64,000 nucleotides of DNA from the NCBI GenBank assembly GCA_029863125.1, contig JAOTWB010000006.1, positions 39,438 through 103,437 of the forward strand, given 5' to 3'. Positions 48,801 to 58,031 of this stretch are shown in pieces. The notes below the pieces were generated by a model. That model did not search any database and had not been told where the DNA came from. It saw only the letters and a program-made list of their open reading frames with translations. The stretch's first letter is position 1, and every line of letters starts with the position of its first letter. Made by a program: the position numbers and the translations under genes. The DNA is from Gammaproteobacteria bacterium. Lineage in GTDB: Bacteria > Pseudomonadota > Gammaproteobacteria > Steroidobacterales > Woeseiaceae.

Positions 48801-49292
48801 GTGGACGAGACGCAGCTGCCGCTTCGCGACCTGCACCTGCCGGATCCGATCGGCTGGTGGCCGCCGGCACCTGCCTGGTGGTTCCTGGTACTGCTGGCCG
48901 CGATCGCGATCGGCTACCTGACCTGGCAGGCGTACAAGAAATGGCGGTTCAACCATGCGCGCCGATTTGCGCTGCAGGAGCTCGCGCGCTACGAAACGGA
49001 GTATTGCGAGCATCGCAACCCGGTCAGGCTCGCGAAGCAGCTGTCTGAGCTGTTGCGACGCGCCATGCTGGCGTACGCGCCAAGAGACCAGGTGGCCGGG
49101 CTTACGGGTGAGGCGTGGCTGCAGTGGCTGGATCAAGGCATGCCGTTGCCGTATTTCCACACTGAAGGTGGCAAGAGCCTGCTGCAGCTGCCGTATCGGG
49201 ATCCGGCCAGTGATTTTTCCAGCGTAGATGTGGATGCGCTGCTGTCCGCCGTGCGCATACGCCTGCGTGTGCCGCTGGAAGGAGCGGCCTGA
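48801..49292 (+). CDS. DUF4381 membrane protein (MoxR/Bat operon)
   Basis: This 163-residue protein has one transmembrane segment (about residues 26-45, PAWWFLVLLAAIAIGYLTW) after a short LRDLHLPDPIGWWPPAP segment that is typical of DUF4381, and a cytoplasmic helical domain with GLTGEAWLQWLD. It is found only in MoxR/Bat-type operons and its role is unknown. GTG 48801, two bases after the DUF58 stop, is chosen; a GGAGG lies about 12 bases before it. Its stop shares a base with the following VWA gene. Confidence 0.87.
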   Translation: MDETQLPLRDLHLPDPIGWWPPAPAWWFLVLLAAIAIGYLTWQAYKKWRFNHARRFALQELARYETEYCEHRNPVRLAKQLSELLRRAMLAYAPRDQVAGLTGEAWLQWLDQGMPLPYFHTEGGKSLLQLPYRDPASDFSSVDVDALLSAVRIRLRVPLEGAA

Positions 49293-50338
49293 TGTGGTCG
49301 CTGGCCTGGCCATGGGCGCTGCTGGCACTGCCGCTGCCGTTGATCGTTCGCGCACTGCTGCCGGAAGCACGTGGCTTGTCGCAGGCCGGACTCCGCGTGC
49401 CGACGCTCGCGAGCTTCGAAACACTCAGAGACCGGTCGGCGACCGAGCAGCTGTTCAACTGGCGCGCCTGGGTCGCGGTGGTTGCCTGGCTGCTGCTCGT
49501 CTTGGCGGCGGCGCGCCCGGAACGCATTGGTGACGAACTCGACGTGCCTGTCTCCGGACGCAATCTCATGCTCGCTGTCGACCTGTCCGGGAGCATGGAT
49601 CAAAAGGACTTCGAGCTCGGCAATCGCCGCGTCGATCGCCTGACCGCGACCAAGGCGGTTGCCAGTGACTTTATAGAGCGACGCGAGGGAGACCGTATTG
49701 GACTGATCCTGTTCGGCGAACGGGCTTACCTGCAGGTGCCGCTGACGCTGGATCGCAAGACCGTCAACGTCCTGCTCATGGAAGCTTTCATTGGCCTCGC
49801 GGGTGAGAAAACGGCGATTGGCGACGCGATTACGCTGGCCGTGCGCCGCGTACACGAGAAGCAAAAAGAACAAGGCGACCAGGTGCTGGTGCTGCTGACG
49901 GATGGCGCAAACACGGCCGGCGAAGTTGAGCCGCTCAAGGCGGCTGAACTGGCGCAGCAGGTGGGTCTGCGAATCTACACGATTGGCATCGGTGCCGAGC
50001 AGCTGGAAGTCGCGTCTCTCATTGGCGGCCGGCGCCGTATAAACCCGTCGGCCGACCTCGACGAGGAGACGTTGACGCGCATCGCAGAACTTACCGGCGG
50101 CCGGTATTTCAGGGCAACCGACACCGCCAGTTTGCAGGACATCTATCGGCTGGTTGACGAGCTCGAGCCGGTCGAGGAGCCGGAGTCCGGTTTTCGGCCC
50201 GTGAAATCGCTGTACTTCTGGCCACTGGGCGGAGCTTTTGTCCTCGTGGCGATGATCGGTGCCGTCAGCCTGCTTAAGCGACTGACTCGTCGTCGAGCAG
50301 CCGAGCTCCGTGCCAGGGGAAGCACCGATGCTGGCTGA
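49292..50338 (+). CDS. VWA domain membrane protein BatA-like
   Basis: This 348-residue protein has an N-terminal membrane-anchored region (two hydrophobic segments within the first 75 residues), a von Willebrand factor A domain with a complete metal-binding MIDAS motif (DLSGSMD at 97-103, plus the downstream LLTDGANTAG), and a C-terminal transmembrane segment (about 307-327). This is the BatA pattern. In the family it is a partner of MoxR in envelope stress tolerance. It is translationally linked to both neighbours (1-base and 11-base overlaps). Confidence 0.9.
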   Translation: MWSLAWPWALLALPLPLIVRALLPEARGLSQAGLRVPTLASFETLRDRSATEQLFNWRAWVAVVAWLLLVLAAARPERIGDELDVPVSGRNLMLAVDLSGSMDQKDFELGNRRVDRLTATKAVASDFIERREGDRIGLILFGERAYLQVPLTLDRKTVNVLLMEAFIGLAGEKTAIGDAITLAVRRVHEKQKEQGDQVLVLLTDGANTAGEVEPLKAAELAQQVGLRIYTIGIGAEQLEVASLIGGRRRINPSADLDEETLTRIAELTGGRYFRATDTASLQDIYRLVDELEPVEEPESGFRPVKSLYFWPLGGAFVLVAMIGAVSLLKRLTRRRAAELRARGSTDAG

Positions 50339-52124
50339 CTTCCACTGGCTGCGTCCGGCATGGCTGTTGGCCGTTCCGCTCGTCGTCCTGGCGGCCGTTC
50401 TTTTCGCGCGGGGTCGCCTGGACTCCGGCAACTGGCGCAATGTAATCGACCCGGCGCTGATGCCTTACGTATTGTCCCGCGCTCCGGGTCGCGGCGCCGA
50501 CTATCGCTGGTGGCTGCTGGCGATCGGCGGCGTTCTCGCGGCACTGGCGCTGGCCGGACCGGCCTGGCAGCGCATCGAACAACCGGTCTTTCGTGCCGAA
50601 CAGGCGCTGGTCGTTGCGCTTGACCTTTCCAGATCGATGGATGCGCAGGACATTTCACCGAGTCGCCTGGCGCGTGCGCGCCTGAAGATCCTTGACATAC
50701 TCGCTCGCCGCAAGAGCGGGCAGACGGCCCTCGTTGTTTATTCGTCGAATGCTTTCACGGTCACCCCGCTGACAACGGATACCGATACGGTGGCGGCGCT
50801 CGTCAACAGCCTGAGTACCGACATCATGCCGAGTCGCGGCAGCAACCCGGTTGTCGCGATCGAAAAGGGCCGGCAGTTACTCGATCAGGCTGGTGTCGGC
50901 TATGGTGAAGTGCTGCTGATTACTGATGGCGGCTCATCGGCCGCTACAGAGAAAGTCGCGCGTGAGCTGAAGTCGGCAGGCTATACCCTGTCCGTACTGG
51001 CTGTCGGTACGCGCGAGGGCGCGCCTATTCCGCGCGCGTCCGGGGGGTTCGTGACCGACAATCGCGGCAGGATCGCCGTACCAAGACTCGAAGAGACCGC
51101 GCTGCGCGCGCTGGCCGCCGCGGGCGGCGGGCGCTTCGCGGTGCTGTCTGCCGACAATCGTGATCTCGACATTCTGCTGTCCGGCGAAGTGATAACGCCG
51201 GCCGCGTCCGCCGAATCGCTGGCCACGGACCAATGGCGGGAAGAAGGACCGTGGCTATTGCTGCTGCTCCTGCCGTTTGCGGCGTTGGCATTTCGGCGTG
51301 GCTGGGTCCTGATCCTCTTGGTCTTCATCGCGCCGCAGACGGCAGAAGCATCGCTGTGGGACGATCTGTGGCGAAACAGGAATCAACAGGCACAAAAGCA
51401 GCTCGAAGCGGGCAATGCTGAAGCGGCGATCGCACTCTTCGAGGACCCCGAGTGGCGCGCCGTCGCCCGCTATCGCGCCAAAGATTATGCGGGCAGTGCG
51501 GCCGAGTTTGCCGAACGCGGCGACGCAAGAAGTTTCTACAATCTTGGTAACGCGATGGCTTACCAGGGTGAGTTCGATTCGGCCATCGATGCCTACGAGC
51601 AGGTACTCGAAATGGAGCCCGACAACGAAGACGCGGCTTATAACCTCGAACTCATAAAGAATCTCAAGAATCAGCAGCAACAGCAGCAGGAAAACCAGGG
51701 CGACCAGCAGCAGCAGGGCGACGGGCAGGAAGGCGAGGGGGAGCCATCCGACTCCGAGAGCCAGCCTGGCCAGGAAGGTTCGGAGGGATCGTCGGCTATG
51801 GAAGACCAGTCCGCCGAAAGCGACGCATCGCAACGGGGCAATGAGGAAATGAGCGACGAGGATCTCGAAGCGCTGCAGCGGGAACTGCAGCGCGCAGCCG
51901 AAGAGGCGCAAACGGGCGAAAAGCCCGAACAACTGTCGGCCGCCGAGCTGGCCGAGCTCCGCCAGCAGCAGGAGCAGGAGCAGGCGATGGAGCAATGGCT
52001 GCGCCGCATACCCGACGATCCGGGCGGTCTGCTGCGGCGCAAATTCAGGCACCAGTATCAGCGTTCCGGCAAGGACCAGGACGGCAACGATGTCTGGCCG
52101 GATAATGAGGCGCAGCCGTGGTAG
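50328..52124 (+). CDS. VWA-TPR fusion protein (BatB/BatC-like)
   Basis: This 598-residue protein joins two Bat functions. The N-terminal half is a BatB-type VWA protein: two membrane segments, MIDAS motif DLSRSMD at 99-105 and LITDGGSS; a further transmembrane segment lies at about 306-340. The C-terminal half is BatC-like: TPR repeats at about 395-445 (FYNLGNAMAYQGEFDSAIDAYEQVLEMEPDNEDAAYNL), then a Gln/Glu/Ser-rich low-complexity tail with runs of Q. ATG 50328 has AGGGGAAG upstream; a start at 50310 is also open. It overlaps batD by 7 bases. Confidence 0.9.
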   Translation: MLADFHWLRPAWLLAVPLVVLAAVLFARGRLDSGNWRNVIDPALMPYVLSRAPGRGADYRWWLLAIGGVLAALALAGPAWQRIEQPVFRAEQALVVALDLSRSMDAQDISPSRLARARLKILDILARRKSGQTALVVYSSNAFTVTPLTTDTDTVAALVNSLSTDIMPSRGSNPVVAIEKGRQLLDQAGVGYGEVLLITDGGSSAATEKVARELKSAGYTLSVLAVGTREGAPIPRASGGFVTDNRGRIAVPRLEETALRALAAAGGGRFAVLSADNRDLDILLSGEVITPAASAESLATDQWREEGPWLLLLLLPFAALAFRRGWVLILLVFIAPQTAEASLWDDLWRNRNQQAQKQLEAGNAEAAIALFEDPEWRAVARYRAKDYAGSAAEFAERGDARSFYNLGNAMAYQGEFDSAIDAYEQVLEMEPDNEDAAYNLELIKNLKNQQQQQQENQGDQQQQGDGQEGEGEPSDSESQPGQEGSEGSSAMEDQSAESDASQRGNEEMSDEDLEALQRELQRAAEEAQTGEKPEQLSAAELAELRQQQEQEQAMEQWLRRIPDDPGGLLRRKFRHQYQRSGKDQDGNDVWPDNEAQPW

Positions 52125-53803
52125 CGCTGAACGACCGACTTTTTCGCTGCCTGACGCTGACGCTGATCGTTGCTGTCGCTCTGATGTCGAGCGCGTCGGC
52201 GGCCGTGCGTGCGCAGGTCGACCGTCTGACCGTGGACCTGAACGAGTCGTTCATGCTTGAAATCATCGTCGATACGAATACCGACATGGAACCCGATCTC
52301 ACGGTCCTGGAAGAAGGGTTCTACGTGGGCCAGGTCAGCCAGCTCAGCAACACATCAATTTACAACGGCGAAATCCGGCGCAGCCGGACATGGACGATCG
52401 CGCTGATGCCGAAAACAACCGGGGAGCAGGAAATCCCGGCCATCACGGTCGGCAATGAGCAGAGTGCCCCGGTGAGCATCACTGTCAACGAACCGTCGCA
52501 GGAGCCGCCGGGTGAGGCGGATGTATTCATTTCGAGCGAGATAGACCAGGCGGAAGCTTACGTGCAGGCGCAGATCCTTTATCGCATCAAGGTGTATCGT
52601 GCGGTGCCAACCCGGCAACCGACGTTGCGCGAGCCGACGATCAGCGGCGCCGAAGTTCTCGTGGAATTGGCCGGGGACGAAAAAAGTTATGAAGCGATTC
52701 TCAGCGGCAAGGCGTACAACGTCGTAGAACGAGTCATAGCACTGTATCCGCAGCAGAGTGGCGAGATCGCGATTTCTCCGGCGCTGTTCGAGGCGCGCGT
52801 GCTGAGGAACGGTCGTATCACAGGTCGCAAGGTATTCCAGTCGGATGCGCACACGGTCAAGGTGCTGCCGATACCGGAAGCGCCTGACGAATTTCCGGAT
52901 GCAGTCTGGTTGCCGGCACGCGATGTAGAGCTGAGTGAGGAATGGTCGCGTGACCCGGAGCGTATCAATGCAGGCGAGCCCGTCACGCGGCGTGTGACGA
53001 TAAGCGCGCTTGGACAAATCGAAACGCAAATCCCGGCGGTCGCGCCACCGACGGTAGAGGGTCTCAACATTTACGCCGATAAACCGGAACTGAGTCGCCG
53101 CGTGGAAAGCGGTGGAATCCGAGGCATTCGGAAAGACCAGTACGCGATCATCGGCGTCAACGCAGGTGCCATTGAAGTGCCCGAGCTGGAGGTGCCCTGG
53201 TGGGATATCGATGCGGCGACCTGGCGCGTCGCGAAGCTGCCGGCGCGCACGATCAACGTCAAGGCGGTCGACATGCCGGCCACTGTTGAGCCAGTTGCCG
53301 AAACAACGCCGGAAGCGGACGTTGCGCAAAAGGTCGTGCCCCCGTTCATGCCCGGCGGTTTTTGGCAACGAGTGAGCCAGCTGCTGGCGGCAGTCTGGCT
53401 GCTGACGATCTTCGGCTGGTGGTGGTCCTCGCGCGATCGCAAGCGTCCACCGCGACAGCCCGAGCCCCCGCCGGTGTACAAGCGGCAGGCGAAGTTGGTG
53501 AAGGTGGCCTGCAAAGCCGCGCTGGCCGGTGACGGCACGGCAGTGCGTTCAGCGCTGATCGAGTGGGGTCGCCTGCAGTGGCCGGATGAGGCGCCGTGCA
53601 GCGTTGGCGAGCTGGCACAACGCGTTGCAGCGCCACTCTCGGACGAATTGCGAGCACTGTCAAAGGCGAGTTACGGCCCCGGCGGCAGTGAATGGGACGG
53701 CGCGGCGCTGGCAAAATCGCTCAGGTCCATTGCTGCCGTAAGCAAGGATTCCCGGCTTGATCACGAGGATCCTCTGCCGCCGCTGATGCCGCCCGTCGCC
53801 TGA
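52118..53803 (+). CDS. batD: BatD family membrane protein
   Basis: This 561-residue protein has a signal peptide (about 1-29), a long periplasmic beta-rich region made of tandem Ig-like domains (about 30-415), one transmembrane segment (about 418-435, LLAAVWLLTIFGWWWSS) and a cytoplasmic tail. This is the BatD layout. Its start is GTG 52118, overlapping the end of the VWA-TPR gene. It is the last gene of the operon and is followed within 10 bases by a REP-like palindrome. Function in the family is linked to oxidative-stress or envelope stress tolerance but is poorly defined. Confidence 0.88.
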   Translation: MVALNDRLFRCLTLTLIVAVALMSSASAAVRAQVDRLTVDLNESFMLEIIVDTNTDMEPDLTVLEEGFYVGQVSQLSNTSIYNGEIRRSRTWTIALMPKTTGEQEIPAITVGNEQSAPVSITVNEPSQEPPGEADVFISSEIDQAEAYVQAQILYRIKVYRAVPTRQPTLREPTISGAEVLVELAGDEKSYEAILSGKAYNVVERVIALYPQQSGEIAISPALFEARVLRNGRITGRKVFQSDAHTVKVLPIPEAPDEFPDAVWLPARDVELSEEWSRDPERINAGEPVTRRVTISALGQIETQIPAVAPPTVEGLNIYADKPELSRRVESGGIRGIRKDQYAIIGVNAGAIEVPELEVPWWDIDAATWRVAKLPARTINVKAVDMPATVEPVAETTPEADVAQKVVPPFMPGGFWQRVSQLLAAVWLLTIFGWWWSSRDRKRPPRQPEPPPVYKRQAKLVKVACKAALAGDGTAVRSALIEWGRLQWPDEAPCSVGELAQRVAAPLSDELRALSKASYGPGGSEWDGAALAKSLRSIAAVSKDSRLDHEDPLPPLMPPVA

Positions 53804-53811
53804 TCCTCATG

Positions 53812-53860
53812 GGGACATTCTCAATTCAACGTCTCAATACGTTAAATTTGAGAAGGTCCC
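53812..53860. repeat. REP-like 49-base palindrome after batD
   Basis: GGGACATTCTCAA pairs with TTGAGAAGGTCCC (12 of 13) and AACGT with ACGTT inside it, closing a CTCAAT loop. The long stem with a G-rich foot is like the REP sequences mobilised by RAYT transposases. It starts 8 bases after the batD stop and may also end that transcript. No transposase gene is near. Confidence 0.65.
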
Positions 53861-53925
53861 GAGGCGAATGGGAGTACAATAAAAGGGCAATTCGCCGAGC
53901 GAACCGGCGCGACAAAAGCACTAAT

Positions 53926-54123
53926 ATGGAAACGCTGTTTCAGTTTATCGATAACGTGGAAGACGCCATCGTCGCGATGGGACTGCGTCTGCGGCGTTAT
54001 CTGACCCGACGCCCGAAGGAGCGGCGGCGAGTTGCCAGAACACCGATGGTCAAACCGCAGCATCGGGATCCGCCGCAGGCCGACGACGGGCGGACGGGTT
54101 CCGCCGACGCAAACGATAGCTGA
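53926..54123 (+). CDS. Small basic protein, hypothetical
   Basis: This 65-residue open frame begins with an acidic helix-like segment (METLFQFIDNVEDAIVAMGLRLRRYL), then a strongly basic stretch (TRRPKERRRVAR) and a polar tail. Third-base GC is moderately high, in keeping with a real gene. A TACAAT that could be a -10 lies about 45 bases before the ATG. There is no strong ribosome binding site and I recognise no family. The frame is open further upstream to 53809 but that part crosses the palindrome. Its stop is 3 bases from the end of the convergent glyoxalase gene. Confidence 0.45.
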   Translation: METLFQFIDNVEDAIVAMGLRLRRYLTRRPKERRRVARTPMVKPQHRDPPQADDGRTGSADANDS

Positions 54124-54126
54124 GGT

Positions 54127-54546
54127 CTACCAGTGCCCGACGCTGGGCATTGAAGCCCACGGTTCAGCGGGCGGCAGGGCGTCTCCTTTTTGCAGCAGCT
54201 CGATAGATATATTGTCGGGCGAGCGAACGAACGCCATGTGGCCGTCGCGCGGAGGGCGGTTAATGGTGACACCGCCATCCATGAGCTTCTGGCAAATCGC
54301 GTAAATGTCATCGACCTGGTAAGCGAGGTGACCGAAATTGCGCCCCTCGTCGTATTCCTCCGGATCCCAATTGTAGGTCAGCTCGACCTGTGCTTCCTCA
54401 TTGCCCGGTGCCGCGAGAAAGATCAACGTGAATCGTCCCTTTTCGCTGTCGTAGCGTTTGAGCTCGGTGAGCCCCAGCTTGCCGCAGTAGAAATCCAGAG
54501 ACTTTTCGACGTCGGTCACACGCACCATGGTATGCAGGTATTTCAT
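54127..54546 (-). CDS. gloA: Lactoylglutathione lyase (glyoxalase I)
   Basis: GloA isomerises the hemithioacetal of methylglyoxal and glutathione to S-lactoylglutathione. The 139-residue protein is a VOC-fold enzyme with all four metal ligands at the E. coli-like positions: H5, E55, H73 and E116 (MKYLHTMVRV, VELTYNW, GHLAYQV, SIELLQ). The spacing corresponds to the short, nickel-type bacterial form. ATG 54546 is chosen; the extra 10 upstream codons lack similarity. It is divergent from the HAD gene, 63 bases away. Confidence 0.94.
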   Translation of the reverse strand: MKYLHTMVRVTDVEKSLDFYCGKLGLTELKRYDSEKGRFTLIFLAAPGNEEAQVELTYNWDPEEYDEGRNFGHLAYQVDDIYAICQKLMDGGVTINRPPRDGHMAFVRSPDNISIELLQKGDALPPAEPWASMPSVGHW

Positions 54547-54609
54547 GATCTTGCTCCGGGTGGGTCTTGACCCCACAATGGTCGTTGATCATCGGGCCGC
54601 AGGCAATAC

Positions 54610-55299
54610 GTGAAGGACATCCGCACCATTACCCTGGATCTGGACGATACGCTCTGGGAAATTCACCCGGTCCTGCGGCGCGCCGAAGAACAGCTGTGGG
54701 CCTGGATCGCCAAACACTATCCGCGCATCACTGAGCAGTTTCAGCGGGCGGACGTGATGCAGCTGCGCTCGGAGGTGATCGCCGAATTCGAGGACCAGTC
54801 GCATGACCTGACGTTTCTGCGTCGCACGGTACTGGCGCGGCTGGGTGAGGCCGCAGGTTATGGCGACAGCTATGTTGATGAGGCGTTCGAAGTATTCAAC
54901 CGGGTCCGCAATGATGTCACCCTCTTTCCCGAAGCGCGGCCGGCGCTCGTCGCGTTGCGCGAACGCTTCGTGTTGATTGCCGTTACAAACGGCAACGCGG
55001 ACCTGGAGAGGATCGGTATACGCGACTTGTTCGACGGCGCTGTTTCGGCAGCCATGGCCGGCGCTGCCAAGCCTGCGAGCGAGATATTTGAGATGGCTGT
55101 GGCGGCCGGTGGTGCAAGCGCGGCGCAGACTCTCCACGTTGGCGACCACCCTTGGCATGATGTTCACGGCGCTCGCGACGCGGGGCTGAAAGCCGTCTGG
55201 GTCAACCGCAACGGCGACGAGTGGCCCGACGAGTATCTCGCGCCGGACGGCGAGGTCCGGCATGTCGGAGAGCTGCACGCTCTGCTGACGCAGACCTAG
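54610..55299 (+). CDS. HAD-superfamily hydrolase (YigB-like phosphatase)
   Basis: This 229-residue protein is a HAD hydrolase with the nucleophile motif LDLDDTLW (D10 and D12), the lysine or serine motifs VTNGNADL and KPASEIFE, and the acidic motif HVGDHPWHDVHGARDAG. The layout, with a helical cap between motifs I and II, resembles YigB/YjjG-type phosphatases acting on FMN or nucleotides. The substrate is not predicted. The start is GTG 54610. The lipase-like gene follows 9 bases after its stop. Confidence 0.88.
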   Translation: MKDIRTITLDLDDTLWEIHPVLRRAEEQLWAWIAKHYPRITEQFQRADVMQLRSEVIAEFEDQSHDLTFLRRTVLARLGEAAGYGDSYVDEAFEVFNRVRNDVTLFPEARPALVALRERFVLIAVTNGNADLERIGIRDLFDGAVSAAMAGAAKPASEIFEMAVAAGGASAAQTLHVGDHPWHDVHGARDAGLKAVWVNRNGDEWPDEYLAPDGEVRHVGELHALLTQT

Positions 55300-55308
55300 C
55301 GTTTACCA

Positions 55309-56229
55309 GTGGCCGCTCATCCAATCATCCTGTACGTCCCGGGCCTGCTTCCCAAGCCCGAGCCGGCGGCGCATCGAGACGCGCTGCTGCGCTGCCTGTC
55401 CGCAGGTTTACGCCGCGTCGACGAATCGGTTGCCGAGGTCGTGGCGTCGACGACGGGCGGCTTCGACATTGTCTCCTGGACGTTCGACTTTTATCGGGAG
55501 CACAGGGATATCGGCATCGACCGCGCCTCCATCGCGGACGTTATCAGCAAGCCCGGTGTGAGCGAACGCGACGTTGCCGAAGCCAGGTCATGGGGGCGAA
55601 GACTGACTCTCTGGATATACAGGCTGGGTGACCGGCTGCCGTTTCTGATTCCGCATATTGCAAGCGAGCGAACGGAAATGCATCTGCGCGATCTGCGTCG
55701 CTACACGCAGGATGACAACGGCATCGCGGAGCATACGCGACGCATGCTCAAAGTGCCGCTGCGGGCCGCGACAGAGGGGCACCACCCGGTGTTGCTGATC
55801 GGGCATAGCATGGGATCGGTTATTGCCTACGACACCTTGTGGGAAATGTCGCACAACAGACGTGACCACGCCGCGGTCGATCTGCTGTTGACAATGGGCA
55901 GTCCCTTAGGTCAGCACTATATTCAGAAACGACTCAAAGGTGGCACGGTGCGTGGTGCGAGTCGCTATCCGCACAACATCCGGAAGTGGAAGAACCTCTC
56001 GGCGGTTGGTGATCTCACTGCCATTGATCCAGGGCTCAGAAATGACTTCGGAGAAATGCTGGAGCTAGGGCTTGTCGAGCGCTTCGAGGACGTCGAGATA
56101 CATAACTACTTTCGTCTCGACGGCGTGCTTAACGTGCACTCCGAGTATGGCTACCTCGTCAATGAAACGACCGCGCGCACCGTTGCAGCCTGGTGGCGCG
56201 GCCATGATTCAACATTGTCAGACGGCTAA
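55309..56229 (+). CDS. Alpha/beta-hydrolase (lipase-like) of unknown substrate
   Basis: This 306-residue cytoplasmic protein has an alpha/beta-hydrolase core: an N-terminal strand with PIILYVPGLLPKP and the nucleophile elbow GHSMGS with S167, followed by LLLTMGSPLGQHYIQKRL. A histidine and acid for the triad are available in the C-terminal part (around HNYFRLDGVLNVHSEYGY). It has no signal peptide. The substrate could be a lipid or an ester. The GTG start at 55309 lies 9 bases after the HAD gene; the 3' end overlaps the convergent OmpA gene by 4 bases. Confidence 0.75.
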   Translation: MAAHPIILYVPGLLPKPEPAAHRDALLRCLSAGLRRVDESVAEVVASTTGGFDIVSWTFDFYREHRDIGIDRASIADVISKPGVSERDVAEARSWGRRLTLWIYRLGDRLPFLIPHIASERTEMHLRDLRRYTQDDNGIAEHTRRMLKVPLRAATEGHHPVLLIGHSMGSVIAYDTLWEMSHNRRDHAAVDLLLTMGSPLGQHYIQKRLKGGTVRGASRYPHNIRKWKNLSAVGDLTAIDPGLRNDFGEMLELGLVERFEDVEIHNYFRLDGVLNVHSEYGYLVNETTARTVAAWWRGHDSTLSDG

Positions 56230-57692
56230 CTCGCTTCGAGATTCGGCTTGATAACAATATCGATGCGGCGGTTGCGCGCGCGGCCAGCGGCGGTTTCGTT
56301 GCTGGCTACGGGCCGTGTTTCTCCGTAACCGGTCGCGATCAAACGATACGTCGGAATGCGCATTGCGTTGATCATGTACTGTTGGACAGATTCGGCCCGT
56401 GCCTGTGAAAGCGTCTGGTTAAAATCATCGCCACCGTGCGAGTCCGTGTGGCCCTCGATCGTGATTTCGCTGCGGGGGAAGACGTCGATGGCTTTTTCAA
56501 CTTTCGCGAGAAGGTCGAAGTTTGCCGATTTGATCTGCGATTCGCCGCTGTCGAAGCTCAGGCCGACGAGTCGCATAATGATGCTGTTGCCCTCACGGAA
56601 CACACGGGCCTCGTCCGCTGTAAACATCTTTTCGATTTGCTCGAACTGCTGTTTAACGCGGGCCTGCGCTTCGAGTCGCTGTACCAGCGCGGCCCGTTCG
56701 GCCGTCGCGCCGCCGAGGCGCTCGTCCAGCGCGCTGAGTTCTTCTTCCAAATCAGCAATACGAATTTCGTTTTCAGCCTTTTCCTGCTGCAGGCTTTGCA
56801 GCTGATTGCGCTGATCTTCAAAGAAAGCGACGAGTTCCCGGGTCAGCCTGTCCGGACCATCTGCCATATTCGGAATAGCATCCGCAACGCCGGCAATCGC
56901 TTGCAGCGGCTGCTCCCACTGCAGCACCAGCTCCTCCGGCGCCAGCTTCTTGTCACGGACGTTGCGGACAACCTCGGAAAGATACAGCGCGTGTTTGGCC
57001 TCGTAGTTCGCCTGCTGCGCGAGGCTGCGCGGCAGATCGGTGTCATACCGGTTCTCGCTCAGTTCGCGTTCGGCATCGGCGAGCAACTGTTTGGCTTTGC
57101 CAAGCGTGATTGGCGCGTAACGCCCGACGCGAGCCCGATCGGCGTCTGCCAGTAGACGACGGGTTTCACTCAGGTACTGTGCTTTGATAGCAATGAGTTC
57201 GGCGTCGCGATAAAGGCTCGTCGCCTCGATATCGCGACGTTTCGAGTTCTTAAGATCGCCGCGTTCCAGGAGCCGGATGGCATCAGAGAACTTGCGCTGT
57301 GCTTCCTGCCAGATTTCAGTGGACAGTTCCGGCGCCCTTGCATTCGCAGCATCCTGGCGGCTCTTCATTACCTGGGCCAGCGCGGTCTTTGCGAGCCTGG
57401 CTTTTTCGGCCGCCGTATTGAAATACGTCGTGGCATTGGCCGCGTTCGAGCGAACGAATTCGATGTTCCGTCCGCGTTCCAGGGCCGACTCGGCGTCGCC
57501 GTACTCTTTGAGGCCCTGTTCGTAGCTTCTTGGGGCGAGCAGCTCGGCATTGGCCGCATCCGCTGCCGCCTTGGCGGCATCGGCCTCCTTGAAAAACGTC
57601 TTGCGTAACTCGTTTTGCGCGTAGCCATTGGCGGCTGAAAAAAGCAGCAGGCTCATTGCCACGAGTTTGACGAAATCGACTTTCGCGATCAT
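56226..57692 (-). CDS. OmpA-family outer-membrane protein with DUF4398-like coiled-coil region
   Basis: This 488-residue protein has a signal peptide (about 1-26, ending NGYAQ), a long Ala/Glu/Arg-rich helical region (about 27-240) resembling DUF4398, a second coiled coil (about 285-350, LQSLQQEKAENEIRIADLEEELSALDERL), and a C-terminal OmpA/MotB peptidoglycan-binding domain (about 370-485, with EGHTDSHGG, SQARAESV, GYGETRPVASN and GRARNRRIDI). It should link the outer membrane or periplasm to peptidoglycan. ATG 57692 has GAGGA upstream; a GTG at 57707 is also in frame. Confidence 0.88.
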   Translation of the reverse strand: MIAKVDFVKLVAMSLLLFSAANGYAQNELRKTFFKEADAAKAAADAANAELLAPRSYEQGLKEYGDAESALERGRNIEFVRSNAANATTYFNTAAEKARLAKTALAQVMKSRQDAANARAPELSTEIWQEAQRKFSDAIRLLERGDLKNSKRRDIEATSLYRDAELIAIKAQYLSETRRLLADADRARVGRYAPITLGKAKQLLADAERELSENRYDTDLPRSLAQQANYEAKHALYLSEVVRNVRDKKLAPEELVLQWEQPLQAIAGVADAIPNMADGPDRLTRELVAFFEDQRNQLQSLQQEKAENEIRIADLEEELSALDERLGGATAERAALVQRLEAQARVKQQFEQIEKMFTADEARVFREGNSIIMRLVGLSFDSGESQIKSANFDLLAKVEKAIDVFPRSEITIEGHTDSHGGDDFNQTLSQARAESVQQYMINAMRIPTYRLIATGYGETRPVASNETAAGRARNRRIDIVIKPNLEAS

Positions 57693-58031
57693 GTATTCAG
57701 TCCTCACATCGTTCTTGCGATCCAGGTCTGCCCAAGCGGTGGCAGGTGCAGCGCGATATTACATATGGTGTGACAGTAAATCTGTGCAGCGTGTCCAAAA
57801 TCCCCTCGAATTTTACGCACTCTGGGCCAAAAAGCCCGAAAAATCGTGCGCTTATCCCCTATTTGACGCTGTTTCGGCGCCGGATTTCACGCGAATTCTG
57901 AAAAGTCGCCGGTGCAGTATTTCCGGGGCCAAGTGTGATTCAGGTCAATTTTTCGACGATCTGTTCGTGCGGAACGGCAATTTGTGCTGTGGCTCACAGA
58001 TACCGATTGCGGGCACCGGTAGTCTTTAGCC
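57693..58031. other. 339-base intergenic region between divergent genes
   Basis: No gene is seen between the leftward OmpA-family gene and the rightward 65-codon gene. The stretch is AT-richer than its surroundings, as expected for two divergent promoters; on the minus strand GTAATAT-like sequence near 57760-57770 could be a -10 for the OmpA gene. A FNR/CRP-like site is noted separately. Confidence 0.5.
57935..57948 (+). promoter_or_regulatory. Weak FNR/CRP-family site-like palindrome
   Basis: GTGAT-TCAG-GTCAA matches the FNR consensus TTGAT-N4-ATCAA at 8 of 10 positions. It lies about 85 bases before the 65-codon gene upstream of lipA. Chance occurrence is possible. Confidence 0.25.

Noticed and set aside
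51640-51730. Gln-rich repeat in the VWA-TPR gene as a microsatellite or mobile repeat
   Set aside because: It is a low-complexity CAG-rich coding linker typical of BatC-like tails and is in frame; nothing suggests transfer.
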